Shown piece by piece: positions 22,101 to 36,338 of a stretch of 64,000 nt of DNA. A program made the translations under genes and the position numbers. The notes beneath the pieces are model-generated. The model was not told the DNA's origin. It did not search any database and saw only the letters and a list, made by a program, of their open reading frames with translations. Every line of letters starts with the position of its first letter. Position 1 is the first letter of the stretch. Source of the stretch: Chlamydoabsidia padenii (Eukaryota; Mucoromycota; Mucoromycetes; Mucorales; Cunninghamellaceae); contig JAIWND010000002.1 of assembly GCA_025330725.1 (NCBI GenBank), positions 1,792,501-1,856,500 of the forward strand, written 5' to 3'.

Positions 22101-23547
22101 TACCATCACAATCACCTGTCATGTCACCACCAGCATCCGGGCCGATGAATCCAGCATTGGATGATCTTATACAGCCATCCGAACAACAACTTGGGAATAT
22201 CAAAAAAATTACATCTCCTCCTTTGCCGGTGGCTGGTCCATCTGTTATGGAGCATCCTGTCATTACATCTCTTGATGAAGCATCTGCTTCATCAAATGCT
22301 CCTACTTCGGCATCTTCGGCAACACCCCCGGCAGCAGCACCAAAGCGGAATCTGAAATTCAAAATTAGTAATCGGAAAAAGAAGGACAAGAACAAGCATA
22401 CCCCTTGGTGGAGCCCTCCTATTAAAGTGTTAATTGTAGAAGGTAAAAACAAAAAATAGATCTGGCATATATGTAGGAAGTATGATTAGTATTTAATAAT
22501 CAGCTTTATTTTTTAACTTTTAGATAATATGATTAATCAAGCTATTTTATCAACTTGGATGAAGAAACACGATATCAAGTATGAAGTGTCAAGTGACGGG
22601 AAACAGGCTGTTGAAAAATGGAAGAAAGGTGGCTTCCATCTTATTTTGGTAAGAAACAAAAAAAAATGGGGGGGGGCATAATTGATGTATTAACTCTCAA
22701 ATTTGTGTAGATGGATATCCAATTGCCTGTGATGAGCGGCATTGATGCGACCAAGATGATTCGTCAAATTGAAAAGGAAAAGAACATTGGTGTTTTACCT
22801 AGCAAATGGGACAACTCGAAGGTCATGACAAATGAAGACAAGGACAACGGCGACAACACTAGCTCACTGCCAAGTTCATCTCCAGAATCATTGACAGCAT
22901 CTACTTTAAATGATAACGACAATGGCAACAACAAGGACAAAACAGCATCGCAACGGTCTTCTCCAACCAAATCATCTTCAACAACAACATCGAATACCAC
23001 GACATTTCAATCTCCGGTGATCATTGTGGCCTTGACAGCATCTTCCCACGAATCGGATCGACAGGCGGCATTATCGGCCGGGTGTAATGACTTTTTGACT
23101 AAACCTGTCAGTTTAGAATGGCTGGAAAAGAAGATTATGGAATGGGGTTGTATGCAAGCACTGATCGACGTGGAAGGCTGGCGGCAATGGAAACGAACAG
23201 CACCATCAGGAAAATCGTCTTCTTTGACAACTAGCAGTGCGGCGGCGAAAACCACTACTTTGGACAAGACATTGGCTATTCTTAAATCGACCAAAAAAGG
23301 ATCAGCAACGCCGTCTTCACCCACATCACCAGTCTCTCAGACACTGCCTTCTGTTATGACGACTCGACCATCTATCTTACCAGATCAAGATCAGCAGCTT
23401 CATGATGGACCATCACTGTCCGCTTCGTCCTCCTCGTCCTCTCTATTTAACAAAACACATGGTATATTACTTCAAGGATCTTCCACCTCGGCTAACAAGC
23501 GTATGACAACAAAATCAAGACTGACCTCAAGGGAACCAGTGTCTTGA
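19183..23547 (+). CDS. SSK1: SSK1/Mcs4-type response regulator with membrane-spanning, degenerate histidine-kinase-like N-terminus
   Basis: Response regulator of the stress (HOG-type) pathway that passes phosphorelay state to a MAPKKK. Exons 19183-20436, 20513-22442, 22524-22648, 22711-23547 are one in-frame gene of about 1381 residues. The C-terminal receiver is clear: VLIVEDNMINQAILSTW, phospho-acceptor Asp in LILMDIQLPVMSG, VALTAS, LTKPVSLEWLEKKI and the SSK1 hallmark EWGCMQALID. An insert of about 80 disordered residues sits between the third helix and fourth strand. The N-terminal 420 residues hold about three hydrophobic segments, a long helix lacking a phospho-acceptor His, and an ATPase-like N-box (GDEDAIKHGILCLLRNIMEG) without a DxGxG motif. 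The middle is disordered with Gln runs. Receiver identity secure; the pseudo-kinase reading is inference. Confidence 0.9.
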
Positions 23548-24451
23548 TAGATTGGATCTTTTTTTTTTTTACTTGTATTATGGTAACATACTCTAGTATA
23601 TTTTTGTAGCCATTAGTTTAGTATACACCCGTTCTTTATTTTCATTCCCTTTTATATTTATTACTTTGTCAAATAAACATTTTATTTATCATACCAAATC
23701 ATTTGTTTAGGTCTATCTTCATTATATAAAAAAAAAAAGAGAGACTGGAACCAATCTAAATACAGGGGCAAATATGAGTTCATGCATGAAGATTATTATC
23801 TTTATAAACTCCGCTTTCTCCTCACCGTCCCTTTGAAGCATTCCCCTCCTTATCAAAATTATACGAGCACCATAACGTTGTATGTATCTTCGCCTCCAAC
23901 GTGTAACTAGCTGTAAAAGCGTCCGATTGTAAAGTCTCACCATGCAGACTGGCGGGATTTGAAAATAATTTTCTGGTTTCGACATCTTGAGTTTGACATG
24001 CCAAGAACGTGGAAGCTTGGTTTTTTAGTTAAAGTTGCTTGGAGATACACTATGAATTACATATAGCCACTTTAATCATCAGTACTGGTTGACAATTGGA
24101 CGAACAATGACCTGGTCAGCCCTACAGCAACATCTTGGCTGGACGGGGTTTGAAAATTGGAGATCATTCGGATCCCTAAATCCTATTGTCAAAAGCACGC
24201 TGTCAAACCATCTACTTTAAAAGGACCAAATTTGGTCACGTATGGATCTTGATGGCTATGAATAATAAAAGTCCAAGGCATCATTGGTATTTGAAAAAGT
24301 TCTTTATTTGTAAAAAAAAAAGGGGGGGTCGATATATAGAGACACTATAAGTAAATAAAATGTATGTAGTTATAACTAAGTGTATGGATTGTAAAGACAT
24401 ATAAACTAAAGTGAATGTATATATATATATATGCATCGACTAGAAGAGAAA
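23548..24451. other. Convergent intergenic region with two copies of the recurrent word
   Basis: Lies between two gene 3' ends, yet contains an exact GCGGGATTTGAA (23952-23963) and a variant (ACGGGGTTTGAA, about 24143-24154). AATAAA signals sit near 23672 and, for the minus-strand gene, near 24353. A (TA)n run at 24419-24431 borders the remodeler stop. No coding frame that I can support. Confidence 0.5.
23952..23963 (+). promoter_or_regulatory. Recurrent word, exact
   Basis: Between two convergent gene ends, so not an obvious promoter position. Confidence 0.6.
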
Positions 24452-27400
24452 TCATACCCGGGTGGCGAGAAGTTCGTTTTTCGTGTCCTTGATTTCTTCA
24501 GCATCTACTTGTTTAAATCCACCATTGCTGCTTGTGTTCTGAGCATTCATGACAGCGTCGCTACGATCCAATAGTTTTTCCAAGTCTTCATCAGAGATCA
24601 CCTTGTCACCTTCAGCCACGATTTGGATATGTTCCCCATCTTCTGAAGCCAAGATTTCAGCCAGTTCCCGCACACTATTTTCTTGCTCCTTCTTTCCAGA
24701 TCCACTGACCGATGAGATGGGTGTTTTGAATTTGCCTAAGAAAGTGAAGAAAGAAAAAGTCAATGTCAGTTATGCATAAAGGATTAGCCATTCCCTTTTC
24801 AAGTTTATTTGTATAATAGTTTACCTTTACTGATGACAAGTTTTTCCAATCTTCGTTTACCATTAGCACGTTCAAGAATCTTTGCTTCTACAGTATTAGC
24901 GGCAACAAGTCGGAAGACCAGAACAGGTTTGGTTTGTCCAATACGATGTACCCGATCTTGAGCTTGAAGATCCATTTGGGGATTCTACACAAAAAAAAAG
25001 GGGGGGAGGGGAAGGAATTAAGAATAGTGTCAGTAAAAGGTTATAGGTAGTATTCTAATTTATAACTTTCTTACCCAGTCACTGTCAAAAATAATCACAG
25101 TATCCGCCCCAGTCAAGTTGATACCCAACCCACCAGCACGTGTAGATAACAAGAAGAGCTTGATAGGAGAGTTAGGGTCATTGAATTCGTCTATCTGTTG
25201 TCGGCGAGATTCTTGAGATACATTTCCATCCAGTCGACAAATAGGCCAGTTTTTCACCTCGGTTGCCCAGTCCTCCAGAATATCCAGCATCTTTGTCATT
25301 TGTGAGAAGATCAGCACTTTGTGTCCTCGGTCGAATAGGGCGGTTAGTAATCTATCTAACAGCAGGACTTTTCCAGATTGGGCGGCCAAATCATTGTTGA
25401 GCACATAGCTGTTGGTGTAAGGATCAATAGGCCAGTCAAATAAGAAGGGATGGTTACATACTTTTCGGAGTTGCATAACAAGATTTTGAAGGTGAAGACT
25501 ATTGACGTGTTTGACTAGATAATGTAAAAAGTTAGTAATCATTTGTTATTTTTCGTTTGACTTTTTTTTTTTTTTTGATTATACTTACTTGCTGTTTGGA
25601 CTTTGTGTTTATTTCCAGCTTCAGTGATGCCATGTTCATTGATAGCTTCGTCGTTTTGTTGATCAAGAGAAGCAAAGTAAGCCCGATCAGATTTATCCTT
25701 GTAGCTGACAGATTTCAAAGCGCGTGATGATTTGCGTGATGCCATCGCTTTGTCACCAGTCTCGATGTTTGTGTTTTCTTGATCTTCATCTTTGTCGTTG
25801 TTGTTATCGTCGCCCAATTTTGCATCTACGTCTTGGAGAGCGTCATCACCGCGGGTCGTTTTGCGTTTGATGAGATAGTCTCGTACATCCCGTTTCAAGA
25901 TAGCGTCGTAAAGAGATTTCTGGGCCATGGTCAGAGGTGCGTATAACAAATATTCCTTCTTCTTGGGTAGTGAATGTTCCACTATTTCATAAAAAAAAGT
26001 CAAGTTAGGGTAATGTGGTTTTGTGGTTTGTTTGTTTTTTCAATCATAGACTGACCATCCGTTTTCAATCGTCGCAGTAAGAAGGGTTTTAAGATGGTAT
26101 GTAGACTGGTGATGATCTGGTCCTCTTGTTCTTCCTTCATAATGCGTTCTTGACCACTTTTCTTTTCGATATCAGAAAAGTCGAACCTAGTTTAAAGAGA
26201 ATCAGATTAGTTAATTAATCGTTTGTTTGTTGATCCACATCCACTTACCAAGATTGGAACATATCTAGACTATCAAAGATATCAGGCAGTAAAAAGTTGA
26301 GCAGACTCCAGAGTTCAGCCAAGTTGTTCTATAAGTGTACAAAAAAAAAAAAGATGATCTAGTGTTTTAGTTTTGTTTTTCAATGTAGCATTATGATAAA
26401 CTTACCTGTAAAGGAGTACCAGTCAGCAGGAGACGATTTGCACTGGAATAAGTCTTAAGTTCCCGGATTAGTCGACAGTTCATATTCTTGAGGCGATGTC
26501 CTTCATCCACAACAATATACTTCCAGCTGTATTTTTGCAGATGTTTCCGATCATTCATGACGATTTCATAGCTTGTAACCACAATAGGAAAGTCGTGAGC
26601 AGTTTGTTTCTTCTGGGGCATTTTGCGATTGATGGCATGTTGACGTTCTTCTTTGCTACCATGATAAAGAATGACGGGAATATCGGGAGTGAATCTATTG
26701 AAAAGTAAAGTGGATGAGTATATACAAAGAGAGACATTTCTAATTCCCAACTTGCCTTTTGAATTCATTCACCCAGTTGGCCAGAGTTGACAATGGTGTA
26801 ACAATCAAATAAGGCCCCGCGACTTTCATAGCCTTGAGATGTGCGATAAAACTGATGGTTTGTAAAGTTTTACCAAGACCCATTTCATCAGCGAGAATAC
26901 CATTCAATCCATTTTCCCACAGACTGATCAACCATTCCACACCCGCTAATTGGTAATCACGCAAGACACCACCTGTCACCAAAGAAGGTTGTCGTGCCGA
27001 CACAGTAGGTTTCACCAAAGTGGGCGAATCGGTATTGTTGGTGGTTTCTTGTTGAATAGCAGAGGCGATACTGTTGTTGTTTTTATGTCGCTTCACATCC
27101 TTTTCATCCAAATAGTCTTCCAGTTGATATTGTGCATCGGTTGTCTTTCGTCGTTTACTAGAAGCGTTGGCTTTACCGGCTGCACCACGACTGGATCGAC
27201 GTGTTGCTGCACCTTTAGACTTATCTTGATTAGCTTTGTCGTCCAAAGAGTCAGGTTCAGTAGAGTCAGAAGTAGTAGTAGCCTTGGCAGCATCCAGTTT
27301 GGCGGCCTTTTCCCGTGCTTCGTCTTGTTGCTTCGCTAATCGTTGACCCAAGATAGAAGCATAGGCACCTGACTTTTCCAATAAAAAGTGTAATCGTTTC

Positions 27401-27842
27401 ATGCGTTGTTCTTTCACCGTGCTGTCAAACTGTACTTGGGCCTATAGATCAGAGTTAAACACACACAATTAGAGTAAGTAAATACACAACACCTTTTCTT
27501 TTGAGTTTGGATTCTTTTTGTTTACCTCTTTTTGCATACGATCTTCATGTTCCCTTTGTGATTCTTTTTCCATGGCTTCTTCTTCTTCCAACATGGTTGC
27601 GGTGAGTTGAACAGAGTCCTTGTCGGCATCAGGAGAAGGAGTGACAGGGTCAGCAGTGTCATTCAAGGTTGATAAGGATTCCTGATCAGTAGCAATAGTG
27701 GTTTGCGAATCCTCCAGTTCAGGTGTCACGGTCGCCACCTATCAAGGTAAAAGCATCAAGTTGTTCAGTCATATTTCAGTTTTATGCTAGTTAGTATATC
27801 ACTTACCTGGGAGGTTGTAGAGGGGAGGGTTTCAGCAGGCAT
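24452..27842 (-). CDS. IRC5: SNF2-family chromatin remodeler, HELLS/LSH-DDM1-Irc5 type
   Basis: ATP-dependent nucleosome remodeler; animal and plant relatives (HELLS, DDM1) help DNA methylation, fungal ones (Irc5, MUS-30) act in genome stability. Ten exons (minus): 27842-27807, 27738-27526, 27441-26756, 26694-26406, 26328-26249, 26186-26056, 25981-25589, 25514-25075, 24984-24825, 24735-24452; 903 residues in frame. Motor motifs in order: [29 protein letters not shown] (Walker A), [10 protein letters not shown] (DEGH box), [41 protein letters not shown] and [15 protein letters not shown]. An acidic/basic insert (about residues 465-560) splits the helicase lobes. Intron 3 uses a GC donor (AAAAG|GCAAGT, 26755). 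The C-terminus is acidic. Confidence 0.94.
26695..26755 (-). other. GC-AG intron in the HELLS/Irc5 gene
   Basis: Joining NEFKR to FTPDIPV requires splicing at AAAAG|GCAAGT on the minus strand; no GT donor there keeps frame. The rest of the donor (AAGT) and the CAATAG acceptor are canonical. Confidence 0.85.
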
Positions 27843-28403
27843 GGTGTAATGACTTTTTTTGAAAGGAAAGAAAAGAGGAAGGGGCAAGAAAAAAAAAAAA
27901 AAAAAAAAAAAGTTTTACGACGCCCAGTGTCGGCATTTGAAATATTTTCAAGAAGGGTAAAAATGAAAAAAATGATACATAGACGCATACCTGCATGGAA
28001 GAACTCAATTTATCGATCATTCTTTTTTTTTTTTTCATCAATACATTCAAAAAGTAAATTTCAAGCAAAAGCAAACTAGATGATTACAAGTAAGAAGATA
28101 AAAACGAGCTTGATTGCCATAGAGATCTAAAGTTGAGAAGAACAGATCGATATAATGATTTAAAAGTGAAGGTAAAAAGTAGAAATCATCGATGATAATA
28201 GGATCTATTAACATTATTATCAGGTCCATAACTTGTTTTGATTGGAAATGACGAGAGTAGATCTGTATTTGACAGGTTGAAACTGTCATTGCTTTGTCAA
28301 ACCTGAGAGTCGGCGTTTGAAAATCGAAAAAATAAAAAAGGGATAAAAAGTGGCTGGGAAAAATCTTTCTTCTTTCCCCTTCACTGAAACATAATCATCG
28401 ATC
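27843..28403. promoter_or_regulatory. Divergent promoter region (HELLS/Irc5 and RIO2)
   Basis: 561 bp between two divergent start codons. Two variants of the recurrent word point the same way: CGGCATTTGAAA (27933-27944, about 90 bp from the remodeler start) and CGGCGTTTGAAA (28311-28322, about 80 bp from the RIO2 start). A run of about 24 A (27888-27911) adjoins the first. Short frames on both strands here look accidental. Confidence 0.55.
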
Positions 28404-30483
<2,080 letters not shown>

Positions 30484-30721
30484 ACAGAATAGATCTCCCC
30501 CCTTTTTTTTTATACATGCCATTGTCATTTTTACATTAGAATCATCATCCCACTCTTTGTCTCATTCTTTTTTTATTACCAACATATCAATAAAAGCATT
30601 AGTCGATCCTATTGTCGGTCTTTTAAAAAAAAAAGTAAACTCACACAACTTTAAAACTTTTCTTTTTTTTTTTTTTTTTGGAACTTTCCCCTTCTCTCTC
30701 TTTCTTTATCTTCATTTACTC

Positions 30722-33107
30722 ATGGCAAGTCCTTCTTCACTTGCTATTCAACATGGCCATATGTCTGGCTTCTTAGACCAGCGCGGATTATCGACCAAAC
30801 AACAACAAGCTATAGCCATGGCTCAGGCACATACTGCATTCCAATCTCAGCAACAGCAACGACGATCGTCCTCCTACAACTTTAATCAGGGTGAAGCAAC
30901 AACAACCTCTCTTTATGTTGGTGAACTTGATCTCTCTGTTGATGAAGCTACACTTCGGAATACATTTTGCCCATTAGCTCCTATGGGTAACATTCATCTT
31001 TGTCGTGATGCCATTACCAATAAAAGTCTTGGGTATGCTTACATTGACTTTGGTGGTGATACTAAAGGTAAGATATGAAACTATCTCTCCTGCCTCTCTC
31101 TCTCTCCTTACTTTTTATTTTATTTTTATTAATAGGTGCGCGGGCATTACAGCAACTTAGTCAAACCCTGATCAACGGAAAACCATGCCGGATTATGTGG
31201 GCAAGAAGGGACAATAACCAATCATCATCATCATTTAAACAACAACCTATTGCCACGGGTAACCTATTTATTAAAAACTTGGATCGGATGGTGACAACAA
31301 AGTCTTTATTGGATACATTCTCTCTTTATGGAAATATCACTTGTTGTAAAATAGTGACGGATGAACGGGGACGATCAAAAGGCTATGGGTTTATTCATTA
31401 TGATACGGTGGAATCTGCAGAACGTGCTATCAACAAAATCAATGGCATGACACTGTACGACCGAGAAATGTAAGTATAAAACCCACAGACACAACATGGA
31501 AATCTCATGATATCATTATTATTTGTTTATATTAGCTTTGTAGGTCATCATATTCCAAAACAAGAAAGAATACAAAGAATTGAAGAAGCAAAACAACGAT
31601 TCACCAATGTCTATGTCAAGAATCTCGTCACGGATATTACGGAAGAAGAACTCAAGGAGTTATTTGGTGGTTATGGTCCAATTGCTTCTGTCTTGATTCA
31701 AAGGGATGATCAAGGTGTCTCTCGTGGGTTTGGATTTGTCAACTTTGAACGACATGAAGATGCAGAAAAGGCGGTCACTCAAATGCATGATACGGAATAC
31801 ATTGGTAAACGACTCTTTGTCTCTCGGGCTCAGAAACGTTTGGAACGTGAAGAAGAATTACGGAAACAACATGATCATCTTTCTCGACATGATAAATCGG
31901 TCAAGTATCCTGGTGTCAATCTCTATGTGAAAAACCTCGCTAATAGTGTCGACGATACCGTACTCAGAGACTTGTTTGCCTCTTTTGGAACGATCACCAG
32001 TGCCAAAGTCATGCGGGATGAAAACGTAAATATGGGAAAGATACAAACACACATGCATACTCAACCTACTCTTTCTCTCTTATATAGACTCATCTGTCAA
32101 AAGGATTTGGCTTTGTATGCTTTACATCATCTGATGATGCTAATAAGGCGGTGGTAGAAATGAATGGCAAAACTATATATAACAAGACAATCTATGTGGC
32201 TCCGGCTCAGAAGAAGGAAGATCGGAAACATCAGTTGGAAAATCAACTATCACATCAACGCGCACAAGTGATGCATCTACAACAAGTAAGTGGTTAAAAA
32301 AAAAAAAAAAAGGAGGGGCACATCTGAACCATATTTAAACATATCCCTTCTTCTTTTTCTTATATGTAGCCTTTTGTTCCAATACCTATTAATGGTTATA
32401 TGAATGGCAGTCCAATCTACTATGATCCATACTCTCAGCACAGTTATCCTTCATCTTCATCACCACCACAGCCCAATATAATGACACCAAGGCCACTACG
32501 ATGGAATCATGCATCACCCTTCATCATGAAACAAAGTTACCCAGCAATCCCTCTACCGTATTCTGGCTATACAACAGTACATAATCATTCAAGACCACCA
32601 CCACCACCACCACCACACCATCATTCCGTGTACGATCCCACTCGATTCACTCCACCGCCTCCAACGATCTTATCGACCAAAACGGACAGTTTTCCTACAC
32701 CTCTTTCGCCAACCGCCTCTTATTCCTCGACTCCTATGCTCACCAATACCACGCCAGAACCAGAAGAACAGCAAAGTAACAACGATTGGACGATGGATAC
32801 CCTCGAAGGCTACTCATTGGAAACCCAGAAGCAAATCCTAGGTGAACGAATATACAAAGTAGTGTAAGTGTTGAATTATGATCGTAACAAAAAAAAAAAA
32901 GTATCAATAACCCATCACTTTTTTTTTTTTTTTAATAGGAATGCAAGATACCCTGATGTGGCCGGTAAAGTCACTGGCATGTTACTCGAGATGGAAATCT
33001 GTGACCTTATAGAACTGATCAAGAACAAGCATCTGCTAGAAGACCGCGCACAGGAAGCAATGGCTGTTTTGGAACAACATTGTGATGATTCGGTGGAAAC
33101 ATCTTGA
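30722..33107 (+). CDS. PAB1: Poly(A)-binding protein (Pab1/PABPC), four RRMs plus MLLE domain
   Basis: Binds mRNA poly(A) tails and recruits translation and decay factors. Exons 30722-31067, 31136-31469, 31536-32025, 32088-32285, 32370-32863, 32939-33107; 676 residues in frame. RRM1 starts SLYVGELDLSVDEATLRNTF, RRM2 NLFIKNLDRMV, RRM3 NVYVKNLVTDITEEELKELF, RRM4 NLYVKNLANSVDDTVLRDLF. A Pro/Ser/Tyr-rich linker follows, then the MLLE domain with VTGMLLEMEICDLIELIKN. The N-terminal 60 residues are Gln/Ser-rich. RRM1 is more diverged than usual (MWARRDNN for the common MWSQRD), so this may be a second, specialised PABP paralog rather than the main one; that needs the whole genome. Confidence 0.93.
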
Positions 33108-33927
33108 TTAGGTTAGAAATGGCTAGGTTGTTATCGAAAATAATAAAAAAAAGGATGGATGTTTTTAAAAACCAGCAGTGCCAAGTTGCATAAATTTATT
33201 CAAATCCCGCCTGGGGTAGTAATGTCATTTTTTCTTGTTTACTTGTTTATCTGTAATATCATAAAAATGACTTGATCTTGCATCTGTTGTAGTATGATAG
33301 CATAATGGTGGCAATGGCAGTAAACCCAAGGTTATCATTGTGGTCACTCTTTTTTTTTTTTTTTTTTTTTTTTTTTGATGAACCCATTAAGGCTTTATCA
33401 GATAAACATAATCTCCTTCAGTGATTTTATGTATATCTTTACATAGTACTTTTGAAGTGTAAGTTGGTTTATCGAGACTTTCACTTTTATTGTTGATGAT
33501 GATGATGATGTTTCGGTCTATCTTTAGTGATGGGGAACATACCTCATTTCGATGTCGGGATTTAAGTATTGTAAAAGGTTCAAGTAGTTCCTTCCTCTGC
33601 CTGGTATAATCCAAACGAGCTCGATTATCTTTACATCAGATAGATTTGCTTTGATTTTGACCTACCCCCCCTTGATGCATAACTTGATAAATAAAAATAA
33701 AACATGCTTGGCCGAACCATCAGCCGAATAAGATCAACACCAGCATAAAGTAAGGAGTGATGGACATCCCTCCGTGTAAACAAGACAAATAATAAAAAAG
33801 AAGATAAAAAGTTTATTATTATATGTTTCATAAAATAAAAAGAATGATATACTATACTAGACAAAGGGAAGAATACAGGACAAGAAGGAGACTATAGACT
33901 AAATCCAAACAAGAAGTTGATAGCCGA
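33108..33927. other. Convergent intergenic region
   Basis: Holds an exact reverse copy of GCGGGATTTGAA (33199-33210), a variant GTCGGGATTTAAG (about 33554-33566), a T run of about 25 (33351-33376) and AATAAA signals on both strands. No gene that I can support; a frame at 33387-33614 (-) has no context. Confidence 0.45.
33199..33210 (-). promoter_or_regulatory. Recurrent word, exact, reverse
   Basis: About 90 bp after the PABP stop, in a convergent region. Confidence 0.6.
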
Positions 33928-34592
33928 TTACTGAGCAGTGATATCTGTACCATTGTTTGAGTTGATGTGAATAGAGGTAGGAGGATCGGCACTGATGACA
34001 TGAGTAGGAGGTGGGGCATCACTAAACACATCGACGGTCTGCTGATAATACGACTTTGCTGGTTCATTCCAGTAAGTTTCCAAATCATCCACGATATCGC
34101 CCAAACGGGATCCACTGGTCACGATGGTACGACAAACAGATTCGATCATCGCATCTTTACTTTCAATCCTTGGCCTGACTTCCACCTTGACCCTCTCCAC
34201 ACTGTAATCACTGACAAAGAAGGACTTGTAATAGTTGTAATAGGATTGTTCGGCATCATAGCAGGCTTGCAGGTCGATCACAAGTTCAGTATGTTGAGGG
34301 TGGACAGTGTTGTTGTTAGTGGTGGAGAATAAGCCGTTTTCAAGTACCAAGTCACCATGTTGTCGTATCCAATGGACAATTTCTTGTCTCGTACCATAAA
34401 ACATCCATCGACTTGTATTGCTACCGCTGGTTAGAGTAATCTTTTTCGAGAGCATGGGTGGGACGACAAGATGGCCAACTGAGCCATTCGCTGATTCTAT
34501 ATAGACAAACAAGTGGTGGTTACCTATTAGTATAGCCAAACAACTGTTTAAATCTTTTTATTTACCCATTTCATATCCATAAGCAAGAGTCA

Positions 34593-34593
<1 letters not shown>
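33928..34593 (-). CDS. Hypothetical protein, 198 residues
   Basis: Not recognised. Exons (minus) 34593-34566 and 34496-33928 join in frame (MTLAYGYEMESANGSVG). The middle looks like a compact alpha/beta domain: SKKITLTSGSNTSRWMFYG, REEIVHWIR-like helix, then TELVIDLQACYDAEQSYYNY and RVKVEVRPRIESKDAMIES. The C-terminal 40 residues are Pro/Ser/Thr-rich and look disordered. No signal peptide or membrane segment. A variant of the recurrent word (TTCAAACCCCG, 34780-34790) lies about 185 bp before the start, as at many genes here, which supports a real promoter. Confidence 0.65.
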
Positions 34594-34623
<30 letters not shown>

Positions 34624-34974
34624 GAAAAGAAAGAAAAGTTAATTAAAAAAGGAAGAAGGGAGAGAAAGTATATGCACCAAAAAAAAAAAATCCTCTTTGA
34701 ACTTTTTCGATGAAGCGGTATTTACTTTTTTCCACCAATAGCATGTCTCGAATGATTCCCGCCTTTCCATAGCCCATTTTCAAACCCCGTCCGTTTTAGG
34801 AAGGACCCCTCTCCCTATTTACAAAGTGTCAAAGAAGAGTAAAAGGCAATAGTATAAAATAAAAGTATCGTCTTTATTTAGTTGAGATTATTATAATGAT
34901 GATGATGTTAATGATGCTATGCTAAAAGGTAAAAAAAAAAAAGGAGAGAGGGAATAAAATCATGCAAGGCTAAA
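34594..34974. other. Short intergenic region between two minus-strand genes
   Basis: Promoter of the 198-residue orphan: A run (34600-34623), GATTCCCGCC (about 34754) and TTCAAACCCCG (34780-34790). Terminator region of the DysF gene beyond 34860. Nothing else seen. Confidence 0.45.
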
Positions 34975-36338
34975 CTATAAACGAAGGATGGTATAAACAT
35001 CAGAGTAGAATGATAACACTTCAATAGCATTCCTTTCTACTTTAGATAAAGAAGATAAAGGAATAGGGTTCTTGCCGTGATTGTTATGGTTTCGATCTAT
35101 CAATGCCTAATAAAAGATAAAAGTTGATTATCAGTCAAATCCCCCATTTTCCAGTTTATATTATATTACCTGTAATATGATTCGTTTCGATTCTTCATAA
35201 TCAAATGTATCCAAATATGATTTCAACTAGAAAGAGATAATCGATAACCCTTTTTTATGAGTTGATCCATCATCAATATGTTTCTTTTACCTTTTGACTA
35301 TCCGCCAATAATGAGTTCAATTGAGAAGAAGAAAGGTCAGTCAACAAGGAATCAAAAACAGATCTACGTTCCCGATCCAATCGACATGTCTTTAATTTTT
35401 CTACCAGATCGATGTTATTTGTTGCTTGTGATGATGGTTCCCTATCGTTATCATCCACCTTGATTAATTGTCTCGTTTTGACAGTATCATCCACATCATC
35501 ATCCTGTCCATTAGAATTGAGTTGTTGTTGTTGTTGTTGTTGTTTATCCAGCTGATTTACATGATGTCGTAACCGAATCCATCTTCGTCGCCGTACAAAT
35601 GATCGGAAATGCTTGTAATTACCATGCCAAACAGCACCATGGAATTTGATCGAGTATTGCCATCCGGCTTCATCCACATCGTCCGTCATATCCACCATCC
35701 ATTCCTTACTTACCTATAAATGTAAAAAGTGAGTATAATACCCATGAATATTAATAATATATAGTCTCTTACCCATTCCCAGGTTGGATCAGGTAATTGA
35801 TAAGTTGTCGGATTCATAGGAGTATATCTATTATTTACCCCCCCCCCCAAAAAACCACCATCATTGTTAATAAATCAAGTCTTGTTATCTAGTAATAGTG
35901 GTAGTAGTTTTACTTACCTCATATGTACATCACACCATGGGTTCGGATCAAATTGTAATAAACTAAAATAGAAGGATAAAGTAAGTAAGATTCAATATAC
36001 AAGCAATTATTCAACATACGTTTTTGAGCTATATCCCACTAACCAAGACCTACAACAACCAGAGTAAAGGTATTAATATCAAAGAGTAAACTTGATTATC
36101 TTTTTTCTTTTCCTTTTTTTTTTTTTTTTTTTACTTACCCCCGTTGACATTCATACAATACATCATAAACGTAATTGTCTTTCGCGCTAAGGTGAGACGG
36201 TAAGGAAGGTAGAGGCAAGTCAATCTGGGAGTGTTTTTGTCGATGGTTAATCCGGGGTCGATGAGCAAGTTCTTTCAAGGATTTTCGAATATGGAAGGAG
36301 CGCTGTGCCAAAGGTAGTTGACCATTGTCGGTTGTCAT
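34975..36338 (-). CDS. Dysferlin (DysF) domain protein, peroxin/Spo73-like
   Basis: Contains both halves of a DysF domain, found in fungal Pex23/24/30-family peroxins and in Spo73, which act in membrane shaping. Exons (minus): 36338-36139, 36049-36020, 35962-35918, 35827-35773, 35713-35291, 35226-35170, 35106-34975; 313 residues in frame. DysF-N: YVYDVLYECQRGSWLVGYSS and LLQFDPNPWCD; DysF-C: WQYSIKFHGAVWHGNYKHF followed by RSFVRRRRWIR. A poly-Gln run lies after it. I see no transmembrane segment, so it is closer in plan to soluble Spo73 than to Pex30. Several exons are short (30, 45, 55, 57 nt). The frame is open further upstream, but the start at 36338 is favoured because a promoter-word variant lies at 36433-36444. 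Confidence 0.8.

Noticed and set aside
19183..23547. Three separate genes (membrane protein, Ser-rich protein, receiver)
   Set aside because: All introns between them have GTAAGT/GTAAAA donors and TAG acceptors and join in frame, rebuilding the receiver start IVEDNMINQ.
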